DNA of 64,000 nt from Streptococcus suis (GCF_016775005.1 NZ_JAEUXI010000001.1:248001-312000); one strand, 5' to 3'. Counted from the stretch's first letter, positions 17,917 to 28,132 are shown. Notes: generated by a model from the sequence alone, not told the origin. Made by a program: numbers and translations.

Positions 17917-18144
17917 TCAATAAAGTAGGACACATACTAAAACGAGAATAATACCGGTTAGACCAAGAATTCCTAGCAATCTGCCTCTTTCATTTTTTTC
18001 ATTGAAAAAGAACATTACTCCATTTGCCTTTATTAGATTCATTTCTGTCCCTCTTTCATTTTTGAGCAGTTTCATAAGGGATACTAGCTTAAGAATACAA
18101 ATAAAAATGAATACAATAATGGCCACATGTTTCACAAATTCCAT
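17917..18144 (-). CDS. 75-aa protein with two membrane helices
   Basis: Small membrane protein with a hydrophobic helix at residues 5-25 and another at 57-74, separated by a charged loop (KNERGTEMNLIKANG, then FNEKNERGR). No family recognised. Its start overlaps the 3' end of the glycerate kinase gene by 13 bp and has a strong TAGGAGG site, so it is co-transcribed with and probably translationally linked to it. Confidence 0.65.
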   Translation of the reverse strand: MEFVKHVAIIVFIFICILKLVSLMKLLKNERGTEMNLIKANGVMFFFNEKNERGRLLGILGLTGIILVLVCVLLY

Positions 18145-19262
18145 TTTTGTTGACCTCCTAACTGAAGAATTCTTGCCACCTGTTCCGCTGTGCGGATCAG
18201 GTTTTTTTCTGCATTTTCGAGTGTGTTTTCCAAACTATCCACTTCAGAGATTATAGGAAATGCAGCGCAGATTTTTTCAAAAGGAAAATCGGGAAGGTCA
18301 TCCTTTAAGCTACCACAAATGGCGATGATCGGAATCCCTATTGGTGTTCGTCTTGCCACCCCGACTGGCGTTTTTCCAGCCAAACTCTGGGCATCCATCC
18401 GTCCTTCGCCAACAATAACAAGATCAGCCTGAGCAACACGTTGATCAAAATCTAACTGATCCAAGACAAAATCAATACCTGTCTGGATATGGGCACCAGC
18501 AAACTGCACCAAACCTGCAGCCATCCCTCCTCCTGCTCCCGCTCCAGGCAGATCTAAAATAGCAGGATTGACCATTTTGTAAAAGGACTGCATGGCCTGA
18601 TCGACCTGTTGAAACTGTGAAGCAGAAAGTCCTTTCTGCCCTGCAAATGTATAGGTTGCACCTGCAGGACCACAGAGGGGATTGGTCACATCTGTAATGA
18701 GATCAATTCGAAGGCTTGAAGGGTCAATCTGCAAATTAGCTAGTGAGATACGAGCGATCTTGCTGAGACTGGCGCCAATTGCAGGCAATTCCTGATCGTC
18801 AGCATCAAAAAATTGGACACCTAACCCTGCTGCCATGCCAATCCCGCCATCATGACTGGCCGATCCTCCAATGCCAATATAGATCTGTCGAGCTCCTGCT
18901 TGGACTAGATGGACCAAAAGTTCTCCAATACCTTTTGTCGATATTTCAAGAGGATTGCGTTTGGACAGTGGGATAGAAGCTAAACCCACAATAGCAGCCA
19001 TTTCAAAGACAGCCATTCCCTCTCCCATAGCATAGGAAACCTCTACCTTATCCCCAAAGGGGCCTGTCACGACCGTTTGCTTCACTTTCAAAGAAAGAGC
19101 ATGGGCGAGACTTGCAACAGTTCCTTCTCCCCCATCACCTAAAGGTAGCAAATCAAAAACTGCTTTTGGATAAACCTTTGAAAATCCCTTACAAATCGCT
19201 TCAGCAACTTCTAGGGAAGAAAGGGATTCTTTAAATGAGTCTGGTGCAATCAAGATACGCAT
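18132..19262 (-). CDS. glxK: Glycerate kinase
   Basis: 376-aa glycerate kinase type 1 (GarK/GlxK family) phosphorylating glycerate, which feeds glycolysis just above enolase. Motifs are IAPDSFKESLSS at the start, LPLGDGGEGTV, the central GIGGSASHDGGIGMAAGLG, and a C-terminal VIVGEGRMDAQSL. The ATG at 19262 follows GGAGGTTTGAAC. The product 2- or 3-phosphoglycerate is the substrate side of Eno, which lies 0.8 kb away. Confidence 0.92.
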   Translation of the reverse strand: MRILIAPDSFKESLSSLEVAEAICKGFSKVYPKAVFDLLPLGDGGEGTVASLAHALSLKVKQTVVTGPFGDKVEVSYAMGEGMAVFEMAAIVGLASIPLSKRNPLEISTKGIGELLVHLVQAGARQIYIGIGGSASHDGGIGMAAGLGVQFFDADDQELPAIGASLSKIARISLANLQIDPSSLRIDLITDVTNPLCGPAGATYTFAGQKGLSASQFQQVDQAMQSFYKMVNPAILDLPGAGAGGGMAAGLVQFAGAHIQTGIDFVLDQLDFDQRVAQADLVIVGEGRMDAQSLAGKTPVGVARRTPIGIPIIAICGSLKDDLPDFPFEKICAAFPIISEVDSLENTLENAEKNLIRTAEQVARILQLGGQQKWNL

Positions 19263-19368
19263 GTTCAAACCTCCTTTTTAGATATAGTATAACAGTCCAT
19301 TTTCCTCCTTTCAAGTTACTCCTGACTCCAGGCCTCTTTCTATGCTATACTATTGATAGGAGGTGCCT

Positions 19369-20016
19369 ATGTATCACACAATTTTATTTGACCTAGATGG
19401 AACCTTGACCGATTCTGGACTGGGTATCATCAACTCAGTCACATATGCGCTTGAAAGTATGAACATTGATGAGCCAGACCCAGAGAATTTAAAACGATTC
19501 ATTGGTCCACCCCTCTATGAGTCGTTTTCCCGCTTCTATCAACTCAATCCAGCAGATACTCAAGCTGCTGTCAATGCTTTTCGAGTCTACTTTAAAGAAA
19601 AGGGGATCTTTGAAAACCAACTCTACGATGGTATTCTTCCTCTCTTAGAAAACCTTAAGCAAGCAGGGAAGAGGTTAGCGATTGCTACCTCAAAACCAGA
19701 AATCTTTGCTAAGCAAATCCTTCAACATTTTGGAATCGCACATTATTTTGATGTGATAGCAGGTGCCAGTCTGGATAGTAGCCGCATTCATAAGGCAGCT
19801 ATCATCACCTATGCTTTAGACCAATTGGGGCACGGTAGCCAATCAACCATCATGGTCGGTGATCGTGAACATGACATCTTCGGTGCCAAGGCTAACCATC
19901 TCGCTTCCATCGGTGTCCTCTACGGATATGGTAACCGTAAAGAATTTGAAGAGGCTGGAGCAGATTTCATTGTCCAAACAGTAGAAGATTTACAGAATCT
20001 CTTGCTAGAATCCTAA
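19369..20016 (+). CDS. gph: HAD phosphatase, phosphoglycolate-phosphatase type
   Basis: 215-aa HAD subfamily IA hydrolase with full motifs: LFDLDGTLTDSGLGI (motif I, DxDGT), ATSKPEIFAK (motif II), and MVGDREHDIFGAK (motif IV); the helical cap spans about residues 18-80. Such proteins remove phosphate from phosphoglycolate or pyrophosphate; the substrate cannot be told from sequence. The ATG at 19369 follows AGGAGGTGCCT, so the in-frame GTG at 19363 is not needed. Divergent from glxK. Confidence 0.85.
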   Translation: MYHTILFDLDGTLTDSGLGIINSVTYALESMNIDEPDPENLKRFIGPPLYESFSRFYQLNPADTQAAVNAFRVYFKEKGIFENQLYDGILPLLENLKQAGKRLAIATSKPEIFAKQILQHFGIAHYFDVIAGASLDSSRIHKAAIITYALDQLGHGSQSTIMVGDREHDIFGAKANHLASIGVLYGYGNRKEFEEAGADFIVQTVEDLQNLLLES

Positions 20017-20021
20017 CAAAA

Positions 20022-20044
20022 AAAGCCAGCAGATTGCTGACTTC
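20022..20044. terminator. Bidirectional terminator between gph and serB
   Basis: Stem AGTCAGCA / TGCTGGCT with loop ATC. The minus strand ends in six T residues. It serves the converging genes. Confidence 0.75.
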
Positions 20045-20048
20045 CGTA

Positions 20049-20684
20049 TTATTTACCATCCAAAATCTCTATCAGTTTGTAGAGATTTTTTTCATTGATT
20101 TGGTAAGGTGTCTGTTCCTGTACAATCGGTTTGGCACAAAAAGCAACGCCAATTCCTGCTCGCTGAATCATTGGAAGGTCATTGGCACCATCTCCCATAG
20201 CAATCGTCTGAGACAGTTCCAAACCATTTTCAACTGCCCAAGCTTCTAAACAGGCTTTCTTGGTTTCTTTTGTGACAATTTCCCCCAAAACCTGTCCTGT
20301 CAAAAGACCATCTACAACTTCCAAACGATTGGCACGAACGTAGTCTAACTCCAACTGGGCAGCCAAGCGATCAACTGTCTCATGAAAACCACCCGAAACA
20401 ACGGCAACCTTATAGCCACGATTTTTTAATTCTGCAACCAAGTCCGCAGCTCCTGGTGTAAAATGAATCTTTTCCATGATACGGTCAAACACAGTAACGG
20501 GCAAGCCCTTCAAAAGGGCTACTCGTTCACGCAAGGCTTCTTCAAAGTCCAATTCCCCGCGCATTGCACGTTCTGTAATAGCAGCGACTTCTTCACCTAC
20601 GCCAGCTTCTTCACCTAAAAGATCGATACCTTCTTCTAAAATCAAGGTCGAATCAACATCCATGACCAACAAGCCTTTTGTCAT
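20049..20684 (-). CDS. serB: Phosphoserine phosphatase
   Basis: 211-aa SerB, the last step of serine biosynthesis. Motif I is VMDVDSTLILEEGIDLLGEEA, motif II VVSGGFHETV, and motifs III/IV IAMGDGANDLPM, all intact, with the SerB-type cap. The ATG at 20684 follows AAGGATG; the frame extends to 20720 without a site. Next to gyrB/ezrA as in other streptococci, but separated from ezrA by a terminator. Confidence 0.93.
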   Translation of the reverse strand: MTKGLLVMDVDSTLILEEGIDLLGEEAGVGEEVAAITERAMRGELDFEEALRERVALLKGLPVTVFDRIMEKIHFTPGAADLVAELKNRGYKVAVVSGGFHETVDRLAAQLELDYVRANRLEVVDGLLTGQVLGEIVTKETKKACLEAWAVENGLELSQTIAMGDGANDLPMIQRAGIGVAFCAKPIVQEQTPYQINEKNLYKLIEILDGK

Positions 20685-20705
20685 TTTTTCATCCTTTCTT
20701 ATATA

Positions 20706-20731
20706 AAAATAAAAAGCCATTTGGCTTTTTA
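20706..20731 (-). terminator. Terminator after ezrA
   Basis: AAAAAGCCA / TGGCTTTTT stem with a T-rich tail, between the ezrA stop and the serB start. Confidence 0.75.
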
Positions 20732-20732
20732 T

Positions 20733-22457
20733 TTAGTAACGAATCGTTTCTCTTGTTTTTTCATATGAACGAACAAAACGTTCTGTTACACCAGGTTCAA
20801 CTGTCTCCAAGGCAAAGGAAATCTCTTCAAAAGAAGCTTGGTAATCAAACTCTTTTTCGAAAATTGCAAGAGAACGAGTGAAGGATTTTTGAATCCCTTC
20901 GTCAAATGAACGGTAACGGTTTGCATACTGCAAGAGTTGCTCTGTCAAGGTCGCATTTTGTACGATTTGGTAAGCAATTTCTTCCAATTCATTCATATCA
21001 TAAGTTGCACTTTCCAACAAACGATTGACAACTTCAGTATTGATTCGCTTGTAATCCAATTCTCCAATCAGGGCTTCCACATGGTCACTTGCACGGAAGA
21101 AAATGGTTAAGAAAGAATCCGGAATACCTGGAAGGTTTCGTTTTTCCATGTAGCGTTTTAGTGTATGCAATTTATTGATATAAAGATTTGCTTTCTTACG
21201 AGCATTTTGCTCTGAAGTTTCTTGAAGTTTCAAGTATTCAGCTAAAGCCAACTGCTCTTCTTCGATTTCCTTCAAGGACAGCTCTGCATTTTCCAAACGC
21301 TCTTGTAAAATCGAGTAAGCCACTTGAGGGTTTTCCAAGTCTTCGATTCCTTCTGAAATGAGAACATCTAGCGATTCCAAACGTTTCAACAATTGTTGAA
21401 TACGTGTGCACTTGCTTTCTGCCAACATATAAGATTTGTTCAAGCGATCTGCTTCATCAGCAAGGGCTTGGCTATTCTGAGTGATATGCTCCAAGAATTT
21501 CGGCAAGGTCTTGCTGATTTTAACAGTCTCACGATGCGCTTCAATCTCACTTGTAAAGAGGTTATAGAGATGGTCGATGCGTTTTTGGATTATCACATTT
21601 TCAGCCTCTGCTGTATCCAAATCAAATGCCACAATCAAGGCTGTATTTTCACGAAGGGAAACACGGATTTCTTGGAACTGGCTTTCGATGGCAGATTCTG
21701 TAAAGAGGTAGTTTTGGTCAACCAACTTGCGGTAACCTGACTCCAAGTCCTCCAACTGATCAGGAAGTGTAGTATTGACTGTCTCAACCAAGGCTGGAAT
21801 ACGATCCATGATTTGATTGAGAGCAATCATATGGTCTTCAGTCTTGTTGAGAATTTCAGAAGCTTCAATCGGGTCGCCCGATGAGTTCAACATAACAAAC
21901 TCTGAAAATTCAACTTCAATATTTTTCAGTTGTTTTTCCAGCTCAGGTAAGGTATCTCCAAAGCGTTCTGGGTTGGTACGAACGGCCTCTTGCAAGTTAT
22001 CAAAGAGGTCAAGGGCATGCTTCACACGACCTGAGTTCTTTTCTTCTTGCTCCTTCAATTCTGTCAAACCTTGGCGAATTGCTTCGATGTCTTCTTCAAT
22101 CAAGTCAATTTGGCTTTCAATCGAATCGATAGCATTCTTGGCACTGATGAATCGGAAGGAATTGTTAAATCCCTCTGCTTCAAAAATATGGTTTTCAATA
22201 TCTGCAAATGAGTTGAGGGATAAATCCACCCACTTTTGATTCCATTCACGGAATGTCACCTGACTTTGACCAATCAAGTGTAAGTTTTTAACAGCCTCCA
22301 CCTCGTGGTTGACTGGAAGGTTAAACAACTCTTCTTTTCTATCTTCTAATGCTGTAAGCAAGTTATCATTTCGTTTTCGAATGATCAAGCAAGCCACATA
22401 GGCCAGAATCAAGATCACAACAATCGAAACGATTAAGATGATTGTTCCTGTAGGCAT
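20733..22457 (-). CDS. ezrA: Septation ring formation regulator EzrA
   Basis: 574-aa EzrA. A single N-terminal membrane helix (residues 4-25) is followed by [22 protein letters not shown] and long spectrin-like coiled coils to the end, with the C-terminal [19 protein letters not shown]. EzrA links the membrane to FtsZ and coordinates septal and peripheral wall synthesis. The ATG has an AAGGAGATTTAC site. It follows gyrB, the conserved streptococcal order. Confidence 0.96.
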   Translation of the reverse strand: MPTGTIILIVSIVVILILAYVACLIIRKRNDNLLTALEDRKEELFNLPVNHEVEAVKNLHLIGQSQVTFREWNQKWVDLSLNSFADIENHIFEAEGFNNSFRFISAKNAIDSIESQIDLIEEDIEAIRQGLTELKEQEEKNSGRVKHALDLFDNLQEAVRTNPERFGDTLPELEKQLKNIEVEFSEFVMLNSSGDPIEASEILNKTEDHMIALNQIMDRIPALVETVNTTLPDQLEDLESGYRKLVDQNYLFTESAIESQFQEIRVSLRENTALIVAFDLDTAEAENVIIQKRIDHLYNLFTSEIEAHRETVKISKTLPKFLEHITQNSQALADEADRLNKSYMLAESKCTRIQQLLKRLESLDVLISEGIEDLENPQVAYSILQERLENAELSLKEIEEEQLALAEYLKLQETSEQNARKKANLYINKLHTLKRYMEKRNLPGIPDSFLTIFFRASDHVEALIGELDYKRINTEVVNRLLESATYDMNELEEIAYQIVQNATLTEQLLQYANRYRSFDEGIQKSFTRSLAIFEKEFDYQASFEEISFALETVEPGVTERFVRSYEKTRETIRY

Positions 22458-22541
22458 GTAAATCTCCTTAGATATATAATTTACTAGAAAATCACTTCAT
22501 TATAGCACACTTTTCTAGCAATTGCACTAGTTTTCCGAATT

Positions 22542-24494
22542 TTATACATCAATTGTTGAATAAACAGCATTTTCTTCGATAAACTCTCGGCGTGGTTCGA
22601 CTTTGTCCCCCATCAACATATCGAAAATCTTATCTGCTTCTGCTGCATCATCAACGGAGACTCGTGCCATCAGGCGATTTTCTGGATTCATAGTTGTTTC
22701 CCACAATTGGTGGTCATCCATCTCTCCCAATCCTTTATAGCGTTGGATGGTTGGCTTGGAACGACCTGTACTATGTCTCTCTAAGGCTTCCTGTAGTTCC
22801 TGCTCCTGATTTGCACCTGGTTGAATATACTCTTTGATCTCACTCCCTACTTTGATACCATAAATCGGTGGCTGAGCGATATAGACATAACCCGCTTCTA
22901 CAATTGGACGCATATATCGATAAAATAGGGTTAACAAGAGGGTACGAATGTGGGCTCCATCGACATCGGCATCTGTCATGATGACCAATTTTTGATAGCG
23001 AGCCTTGGATACATCAAATTCCGCTCCAAAGCCAGTTCCCATAGCTGTAAAGAGGCTTCGAATCTCTTCGTTAGCCAAAATCTTATCCATGCTGGCTTTT
23101 TCTACGTTCAAAATCTTACCACGAATTGGCAAGATAGCTTGGAATTCACGGTCACGGCCTGATTTGGCTGAACCACCAGCAGAGTCTCCCTCCACGATAA
23201 AGAGTTCCGTTTTGGTCGCATCATTCGATGAGCAGTCCGCCAACTTACCTGGCAGGTTGGAAATTTCAAGACCTGACTTCTTACGTGTCACTTCACGCGC
23301 TCGCTTAGCAGCAATCCGTGCCTTGCTGGCAAGAATTCCTTTTTCAACGATCCGGCGCGCAATCTGTGGATTCTCCAACAGGAACTCCGTAAATGCATCC
23401 GAAAACAGACGGTTGGTGATTTTGACAACCTCACTATTTCCTAGCTTGGTCTTGGTTTGCCCCTCAAATTGAGGACCAGGGTGCTTGACTGAGATAACTG
23501 CTGTCAAACCTTCACGCACATCCTCACCCGTCAGATTATCCTCATTTTCCTTGAGAATCTTGTTCTTTTTGGCATAATCATTGATGACACGGGTCAAAGC
23601 GGTGCGGAAACCTTGCTCGTGAGTTCCCCCTTCGTGGGTATGGATATTGTTGGCAAAGCTGACCACATTTTCATGATAACTGGTCGTATACTGCATCGCC
23701 ACTTCCACCGTAATATCATCCATCTCACCATCCGTATAAATTGGCGTTTCAAAGATGACATCCTTATTTTCATTAAGGTACTCAACATAGGAAGCAATCC
23801 CACCTTCATAGTGGTAATCCTTTGTTTGTTCCAATCCCTCACGCTTGTCTGTCAAGGAGAGATTTAGACCACGATTTAAGAACGCAAGCTCCTGAATCCG
23901 CTTGTTTAATTTAGCAAAATCAAACTCCGTCGTCTCAGTAAAAATTTCTGGATTTGGTGTAAAGTGAACCGTTGTACCAGTTCGATCCGTCTCACCAACC
24001 ACCGCTAAATCTGCAACTACTTCACCGCGTTTGTATTCTTGAAAATAGACCTGTCCATTTTTATAGACATGAACATCCAATTGCGTTGAGAGAGCATTTA
24101 CGACGGATGAACCAACGCCATGCAGACCACCAGAGACCTTGTAGCCGCCACCGCCAAATTTTCCTCCTGCATGGAGTACTGTAAAGACCGTTTCAACAGC
24201 GGGTCGACCTGTTTTTTCTTGAATATCGACAGGAATTCCACGACCATTGTCTACAACTGTGATGGAATTATCTGGTTCAATAAAGACCTCAATCTTGCTG
24301 GCAAACCCCGCCAATGCTTCATCGATGGAATTGTCCACAATCTCCCAAACCAAGTGATGCAAACCTTCTTTTGAGGTCGATCCGATATACATCCCTGGTC
24401 GCAGACGAACAGCTTCTAATCCTTCCAAAACCTGAATCTGACTGGCATCATATTCCTGGGCTTTTTCTTGTAAATCTTTGATTTCTTCTGACAT
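22542..24494 (-). CDS. gyrB: DNA gyrase subunit B
   Basis: 650-aa ATPase subunit of gyrase, which introduces negative supercoils. The GHKL ATPase domain shows [16 protein letters not shown], the metal-binding [10 protein letters not shown] and VDNGRGIP, then the transducer domain. The TOPRIM signature is [15 protein letters not shown] followed by [12 protein letters not shown] and the [14 protein letters not shown] metal residues. LNVEKA and the neighbourhood (ezrA) favour GyrB over ParE. An extended -10 TGGTATAAT lies at 24540-24548 on the minus strand. Confidence 0.96.
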   Translation of the reverse strand: MSEEIKDLQEKAQEYDASQIQVLEGLEAVRLRPGMYIGSTSKEGLHHLVWEIVDNSIDEALAGFASKIEVFIEPDNSITVVDNGRGIPVDIQEKTGRPAVETVFTVLHAGGKFGGGGYKVSGGLHGVGSSVVNALSTQLDVHVYKNGQVYFQEYKRGEVVADLAVVGETDRTGTTVHFTPNPEIFTETTEFDFAKLNKRIQELAFLNRGLNLSLTDKREGLEQTKDYHYEGGIASYVEYLNENKDVIFETPIYTDGEMDDITVEVAMQYTTSYHENVVSFANNIHTHEGGTHEQGFRTALTRVINDYAKKNKILKENEDNLTGEDVREGLTAVISVKHPGPQFEGQTKTKLGNSEVVKITNRLFSDAFTEFLLENPQIARRIVEKGILASKARIAAKRAREVTRKKSGLEISNLPGKLADCSSNDATKTELFIVEGDSAGGSAKSGRDREFQAILPIRGKILNVEKASMDKILANEEIRSLFTAMGTGFGAEFDVSKARYQKLVIMTDADVDGAHIRTLLLTLFYRYMRPIVEAGYVYIAQPPIYGIKVGSEIKEYIQPGANQEQELQEALERHSTGRSKPTIQRYKGLGEMDDHQLWETTMNPENRLMARVSVDDAAEADKIFDMLMGDKVEPRREFIEENAVYSTIDV

Positions 24495-24539
24495 ATTTCT
24501 TCCTTTTTTCTAAAAAAACTAGACTAACTAGTACCCTTT

Positions 24540-24548
24540 ATTATACCA
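24540..24548 (-). promoter_or_regulatory. Extended -10 promoter of gyrB
   Basis: TGGTATAAT on the minus strand about 46 nt upstream of the gyrB ATG, just after the terminator of the DJ-1 gene. No clear -35. Confidence 0.6.
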
Positions 24549-24567
24549 TATTTTCCCCTTTTTTCCT

Positions 24568-24605
24568 ACAAAAAAGGGAGTAAGAATCACCTAACTCCCT
24601 GTATT
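24568..24605 (-). terminator. Terminator after the DJ-1 family gene
   Basis: Minus-strand stem AGGGAGTTAGG-GA / TTCTTACTCCCT followed by a run of T. It separates the rodA-DJ-1 pair from gyrB. Confidence 0.75.
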
Positions 24606-24607
24606 TT

Positions 24608-25153
24608 TTATTGGTTTTCCCGATGAACCATTGCCTTTGCTAGGGCACTACCATCTCCACCCAAAAGATCCACCAACCTATAAGCAAAGTCAAGACTTGT
24701 TCCAGCTCCACGACTGGTGACAATCCTGCCATCCACTACTACTGTCTCCGTTGAATGAATACCAGCCTGAATTTCCTGTTCTTTTCCAGGATAAGCAGTA
24801 TAACGTTTGCCATCCAAAAGACCAGCTCTCTCCAATACAATCGGAGCTGCACAGATGGCTGCAACCAAGTGCTCATCTTGATTTGCTTTTTGAAGTGCAG
24901 CGATTAAGCCCTCATGGTCACGCAGATTGGTTGACCCCGGCATTCCACCAGGTAGTACGATCAAATCATAACCTGACAAGTCGCCTGAAAAAACTCGATC
25001 TGCCAAGACACGAATATCATGAGATCCTCTCACTTCTAGTGCCTCTAAGCCAATCATTTGGCAATCGAAGCCTGCACGACGAAAGACATCAACTGGCGCG
25101 AGTGCTTCAATTTCTTCAAAACCATCTGCTAACAGAACTGCAATACGCTTCAT
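24608..25153 (-). CDS. DJ-1/PfpI family protein (YajL/ThiJ type)
   Basis: 181-aa class I glutamine-amidotransferase-like protein. Motifs: VLLADGFEEIEALAPVDVFRR with the conserved Glu, LIVLPGGMPGS, and the nucleophile elbow VAAICAAPIVL with reactive Cys near residue 101. DJ-1 relatives act on glyoxal-type adducts or as redox-stress chaperones; the older name ThiJ is not informative. It starts 4 bp after the rodA stop and is co-transcribed. Confidence 0.88.
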   Translation of the reverse strand: MKRIAVLLADGFEEIEALAPVDVFRRAGFDCQMIGLEALEVRGSHDIRVLADRVFSGDLSGYDLIVLPGGMPGSTNLRDHEGLIAALQKANQDEHLVAAICAAPIVLERAGLLDGKRYTAYPGKEQEIQAGIHSTETVVVDGRIVTSRGAGTSLDFAYRLVDLLGGDGSALAKAMVHRENQ

Positions 25154-25157
25154 ATAA

Positions 25158-26387
25158 CTACCTCTCTATTCTTTTTATGGTAATTTTTTTATAGGTACGG
25201 GACTTATTGCGGCGTTTTTCATCCTGCAACTTGTGTTGATAACTCATGGACAAAATTAAGCCAACCCCAATCAAATTGGAAACGATAGAAGATCCACCTT
25301 GTGAAATAAAGGGAAGCGGAATCCCTGTCAAAGGCAAGATTCCAGTTGCCGCCCCAATATTTTCAAACACATGGAAGAGCAACATCATAATGAATCCCGT
25401 TGAAATATAGGTATAAAAACGATTATTGGACTGGAGCGTAATACGCAACATACGGTAAATCAAGAGCAAGTAGAGTCCAATGAGGACGCTGGCTCCAACA
25501 AAGCCAAAATCCTCTGCAATGACCGTAAAAATCATATCACTTTCCCTTACAGGAATTAGAAGATTGGTCTGATTAAAACCAATCCCTGTCAATCCCCCGC
25601 TACCAATGGCAATCAAACTCTGTGCCTGTTGATAAGTGGTTGATTGGGCATTTTTGAAGGGGTCCAACCAGGCTGAAATACGGTTGATTTTATAGGTGTC
25701 CATTCCTAAATTGTGTAAAAAGGTTGTTCCACCAGGCGAGACAAAGACCAAGAGAAAGGCCGCAACCAAGATCAAACTAGTCAAGAAGACTGGGAGAATA
25801 ATCTTCCAGGAAACTCCTGACATCAGGACAATACCACAAAAAATAGCTACGAAAACCAATGATGTTCCTAGGTCACTTTGGAAATACAAAAGAACCATGA
25901 CAGGCAAGGTTACAAGGAGCAACTGACCAATCAAGTAAAAATCCTCTCGAATGGACCTTTCCTGATGTTTCTTTTGAAAACTGACAACTATGCGAGACAT
26001 CATGATGATGTAGGATATTTTCATAAATTCAGACGGCTGAAAGAGCGTCACACCATTGATACTCACCCAGTTCTTAGCACCCGTCGATGCCAATAAACTC
26101 GGACTATAGAAAAAAATCGGTAAGACCATCAAGGCGAGTCCTAATAGGTAGAGCCAGGGTGTGACCTTCCATAGGAACTTGGTAGAAAAAAACATTACCA
26201 GAAAGGCGATGCCCACCCCCACAACAATCCACATCAGCTGCTGCCCAACCATCTGAAAAACATAGTCAGGATAATCTTGACTGACCGCAATATAGACGGA
26301 CATAAGGCCGATTAACAATAAAAAAAAGACTGGCAAAATCAAAGCATAGTCAATGCGACTATCGATTGATCCTCTATACTTGGACAT
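25158..26387 (-). CDS. rodA: Rod-shape/peptidoglycan polymerase RodA (SEDS family)
   Basis: 409-aa SEDS glycosyltransferase with ten predicted membrane helices. It polymerises lipid II during peripheral wall growth with a class B PBP. SEDS hallmarks are FQPSEFMKISYIIM, the large loop with PVRESDMIFTVIAEDFGFVGA, and PFISQGGSSIVSNLIGVG near the C-terminus, followed by a basic tail. RodA rather than FtsW is supported by the gyrB-ezrA neighbourhood and length. RBS AGGGAGG; extended -10 TGATATAAT about 40 bp upstream. Confidence 0.9.
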   Translation of the reverse strand: MSKYRGSIDSRIDYALILPVFFLLLIGLMSVYIAVSQDYPDYVFQMVGQQLMWIVVGVGIAFLVMFFSTKFLWKVTPWLYLLGLALMVLPIFFYSPSLLASTGAKNWVSINGVTLFQPSEFMKISYIIMMSRIVVSFQKKHQERSIREDFYLIGQLLLVTLPVMVLLYFQSDLGTSLVFVAIFCGIVLMSGVSWKIILPVFLTSLILVAAFLLVFVSPGGTTFLHNLGMDTYKINRISAWLDPFKNAQSTTYQQAQSLIAIGSGGLTGIGFNQTNLLIPVRESDMIFTVIAEDFGFVGASVLIGLYLLLIYRMLRITLQSNNRFYTYISTGFIMMLLFHVFENIGAATGILPLTGIPLPFISQGGSSIVSNLIGVGLILSMSYQHKLQDEKRRNKSRTYKKITIKRIER

Positions 26388-26424
26388 AATCCCTCCCTAT
26401 CCATTACTCATACATTCTTGCTCT

Positions 26425-26433
26425 ATTATATCA
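26425..26433 (-). promoter_or_regulatory. Extended -10 promoter of rodA
   Basis: TGATATAAT on the minus strand, 38 nt upstream of the rodA start; weak -35. The rest of the 220-bp gap up to 26609 holds only the terminator of the next gene. Confidence 0.55.
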
Positions 26434-26556
26434 AAATTTAAGAAGGAGAGAAACCACGGACCAAACATTGACGGAAAAAATTGACAGCCCTGTGTTTAAT
26501 GAGCTATTGTTTTTTCAAGGTATTTTGCATTCTTAGTTTGTGAAGTCTGGATATAA

Positions 26557-26590
26557 AAATACCTTAGACTAACAAGATCCAAGGTATTTC
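26557..26590 (-). terminator. Terminator after the Ser/Thr-linker membrane protein gene
   Basis: Stem AAATACCTT / AAGGTATTT with extra paired bases and a T-rich minus-strand tail, 20 bp past the stop codon. Confidence 0.65.
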
Positions 26591-26609
26591 TATCATCAAT
26601 AGTTGGTTA

Positions 26610-27569
26610 CTATTTTATTGCAGAAGTAACATAGACAAAATCATCGTTCCTAACCTGAAGTGTCAAAGTGGCACTCTCACTATCAACCAATTCATTTGCT
26701 AATTGTTCAGAAATCCTTAGAATAAAGCTACTTTCAATTCCATCTGGATCAGCCCCCAAAATATAGATTGTGTAGCTTGTTCTATCTGCGTTCCATCCCC
26801 AGAACTCCTTATCAACCAAGTTTGCCTTCACCTGATATAGTTTATTTTTTTCCAAGTTTCCAGTATCATATTGACTTGTAAATTGATTCACATCCATCTC
26901 AACTGGTGTTGAGACACTTGAACTTGAAGACGAACTAGTGGTTGTCGATGTAACGGTTGAAGATTGGCTTGTAGTTGTCGATGTAGCGGTTAAAGAATTC
27001 GAAGAATACGAGCTGCTAACTATTGTGGAGGACTGACTTGAAGTTAACCGGTATTTTTCTTCAATCTTACCTTCTAAGTAATCCTGCTCAGTGTAAAATG
27101 ATAGGGTAAATTCACCAACATTTCCTGTCACTTCAACCGTAGCATTCTTTGGGATAGAGATAGCAACGGTTTCTCCGAGACTAGAAAACCATTCATAATC
27201 ATGATATCCAGGGTGGAGGACACTCAGTCCAATATCACTACTGTCACCATTTGTTTCCAACTCAGTTAGTACAACGTAATAAGTACCTGATTTTATTTTT
27301 TGACCTTCCGCATAATTTCCAATTTGAGAAATTGTAACGGATTCTGCTCCACTTGTTGCAAAATGAGGACGTCTACTTAATGACTCCATTTGGAACCAGA
27401 CAACTAGAATAACTAAACCAAGCAGAATAAATTTTCTTTTACTAAGTTTTCCATTAGGTTTTGGCTTCATCATGAAAGCTATAAAGGTCTGTAGCCCTTG
27501 ATTTAACATCTTCCCAATGAATCGTAAAACAATGACTAATTTTTCCATAACAATCTTAAGCTTTTCCAT
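26610..27569 (-). CDS. Membrane-anchored protein with Ser/Thr-rich linker
   Basis: 319-aa protein of unknown function. The N-terminal 45 residues are amphipathic/basic, then one strong membrane helix (about residues 45-63, FILLGLVILVVWF). The outside part has a beta-rich domain (residues 75-165, ISQIGNYAEGQKIKSGTYYV onward), a roughly 50-residue low-complexity Ser/Thr linker, and a second beta-rich C-terminal domain. The linker fits a surface protein spanning the wall. ATG 27569 is chosen for its GGAG site; an in-frame ATG at 27587 lacks one. No known family recognised. Confidence 0.7.
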   Translation of the reverse strand: MEKLKIVMEKLVIVLRFIGKMLNQGLQTFIAFMMKPKPNGKLSKRKFILLGLVILVVWFQMESLSRRPHFATSGAESVTISQIGNYAEGQKIKSGTYYVVLTELETNGDSSDIGLSVLHPGYHDYEWFSSLGETVAISIPKNATVEVTGNVGEFTLSFYTEQDYLEGKIEEKYRLTSSQSSTIVSSSYSSNSLTATSTTTSQSSTVTSTTTSSSSSSSVSTPVEMDVNQFTSQYDTGNLEKNKLYQVKANLVDKEFWGWNADRTSYTIYILGADPDGIESSFILRISEQLANELVDSESATLTLQVRNDDFVYVTSAIK

Positions 27570-27721
27570 ACAATTCTCCATTTTCATGATTTACATGTTA
27601 TTTTCATCTTTATTTTACCATATTTAGAAAATAGATTCATAATAATTTAAGTGATGAACGTATCCCCCTTCATCATGACCAAACAAGTCTACATCTTCAT
27701 TCCATCTCTTTCATTTCAATC

Positions 27722-27755
27722 AAAAAACCACCTCTGCATTTCAGAAGTGGTTTTG
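27722..27755 (-). terminator. Terminator of rpmE2
   Basis: AAAACCACTTCTG / CAGAGGTGGTTTT stem (one mismatch) with a T tail on the minus strand, 33 bp after the L31 stop. Confidence 0.8.
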
Positions 27756-27787
27756 AATCATCTTGTGTTGGATGAAAATACGATAGC

Positions 27788-28030
27788 TTATTTGAGACCG
27801 TATTTTTTGTTGAAACGATCCACACGTCCATCTGCTTGAGTGAACTTTTGACGTCCAGTGTAGAATGGGTGTGAGTCTGATGAAATTTCCACACGGATCA
27901 ATGGGTAAGTTTCACCTTCGAATTCGATAGTTTCTTTTGAGCTCTTAGTAGAACCGCTAAGGAACTTGTAACCAGTAGTTGTGTCCATAAAGACAACAGT
28001 GCGATATTCTGGATGGATATCTTTTTTCAT
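27788..28030 (-). CDS. rpmE2: 50S ribosomal protein L31 type B
   Basis: 80-aa L31 of the zinc-free type: [20 protein letters not shown] at the start, [13 protein letters not shown] at the end region, and no CxxC motif. A promoter TTGACA-17-TAAACT lies directly upstream, so it is transcribed independently of the apbE genes. Type B forms replace the zinc-binding type under zinc limitation in bacteria that have both; many streptococci have only this one. Confidence 0.97.
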   Translation of the reverse strand: MKKDIHPEYRTVVFMDTTTGYKFLSGSTKSSKETIEFEGETYPLIRVEISSDSHPFYTGRQKFTQADGRVDRFNKKYGLK

Positions 28031-28087
28031 TATAAAAATTCCTTTCTGCCATGGACTCTTTTTTGAGCCATAGATTATAACTCATTT

Positions 28088-28116
28088 AGTTTACCAAATC
28101 TAGCCAACCCTGTCAA
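28088..28116 (-). promoter_or_regulatory. rpmE2 promoter
   Basis: TTGACA (28111-28116), 17-bp spacer, TAAACT (28088-28093). It starts 17 bp after the stop codon of the 51-aa ORF. Confidence 0.8.
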
Positions 28117-28132
28117 GGATTTTCTTTGATTT

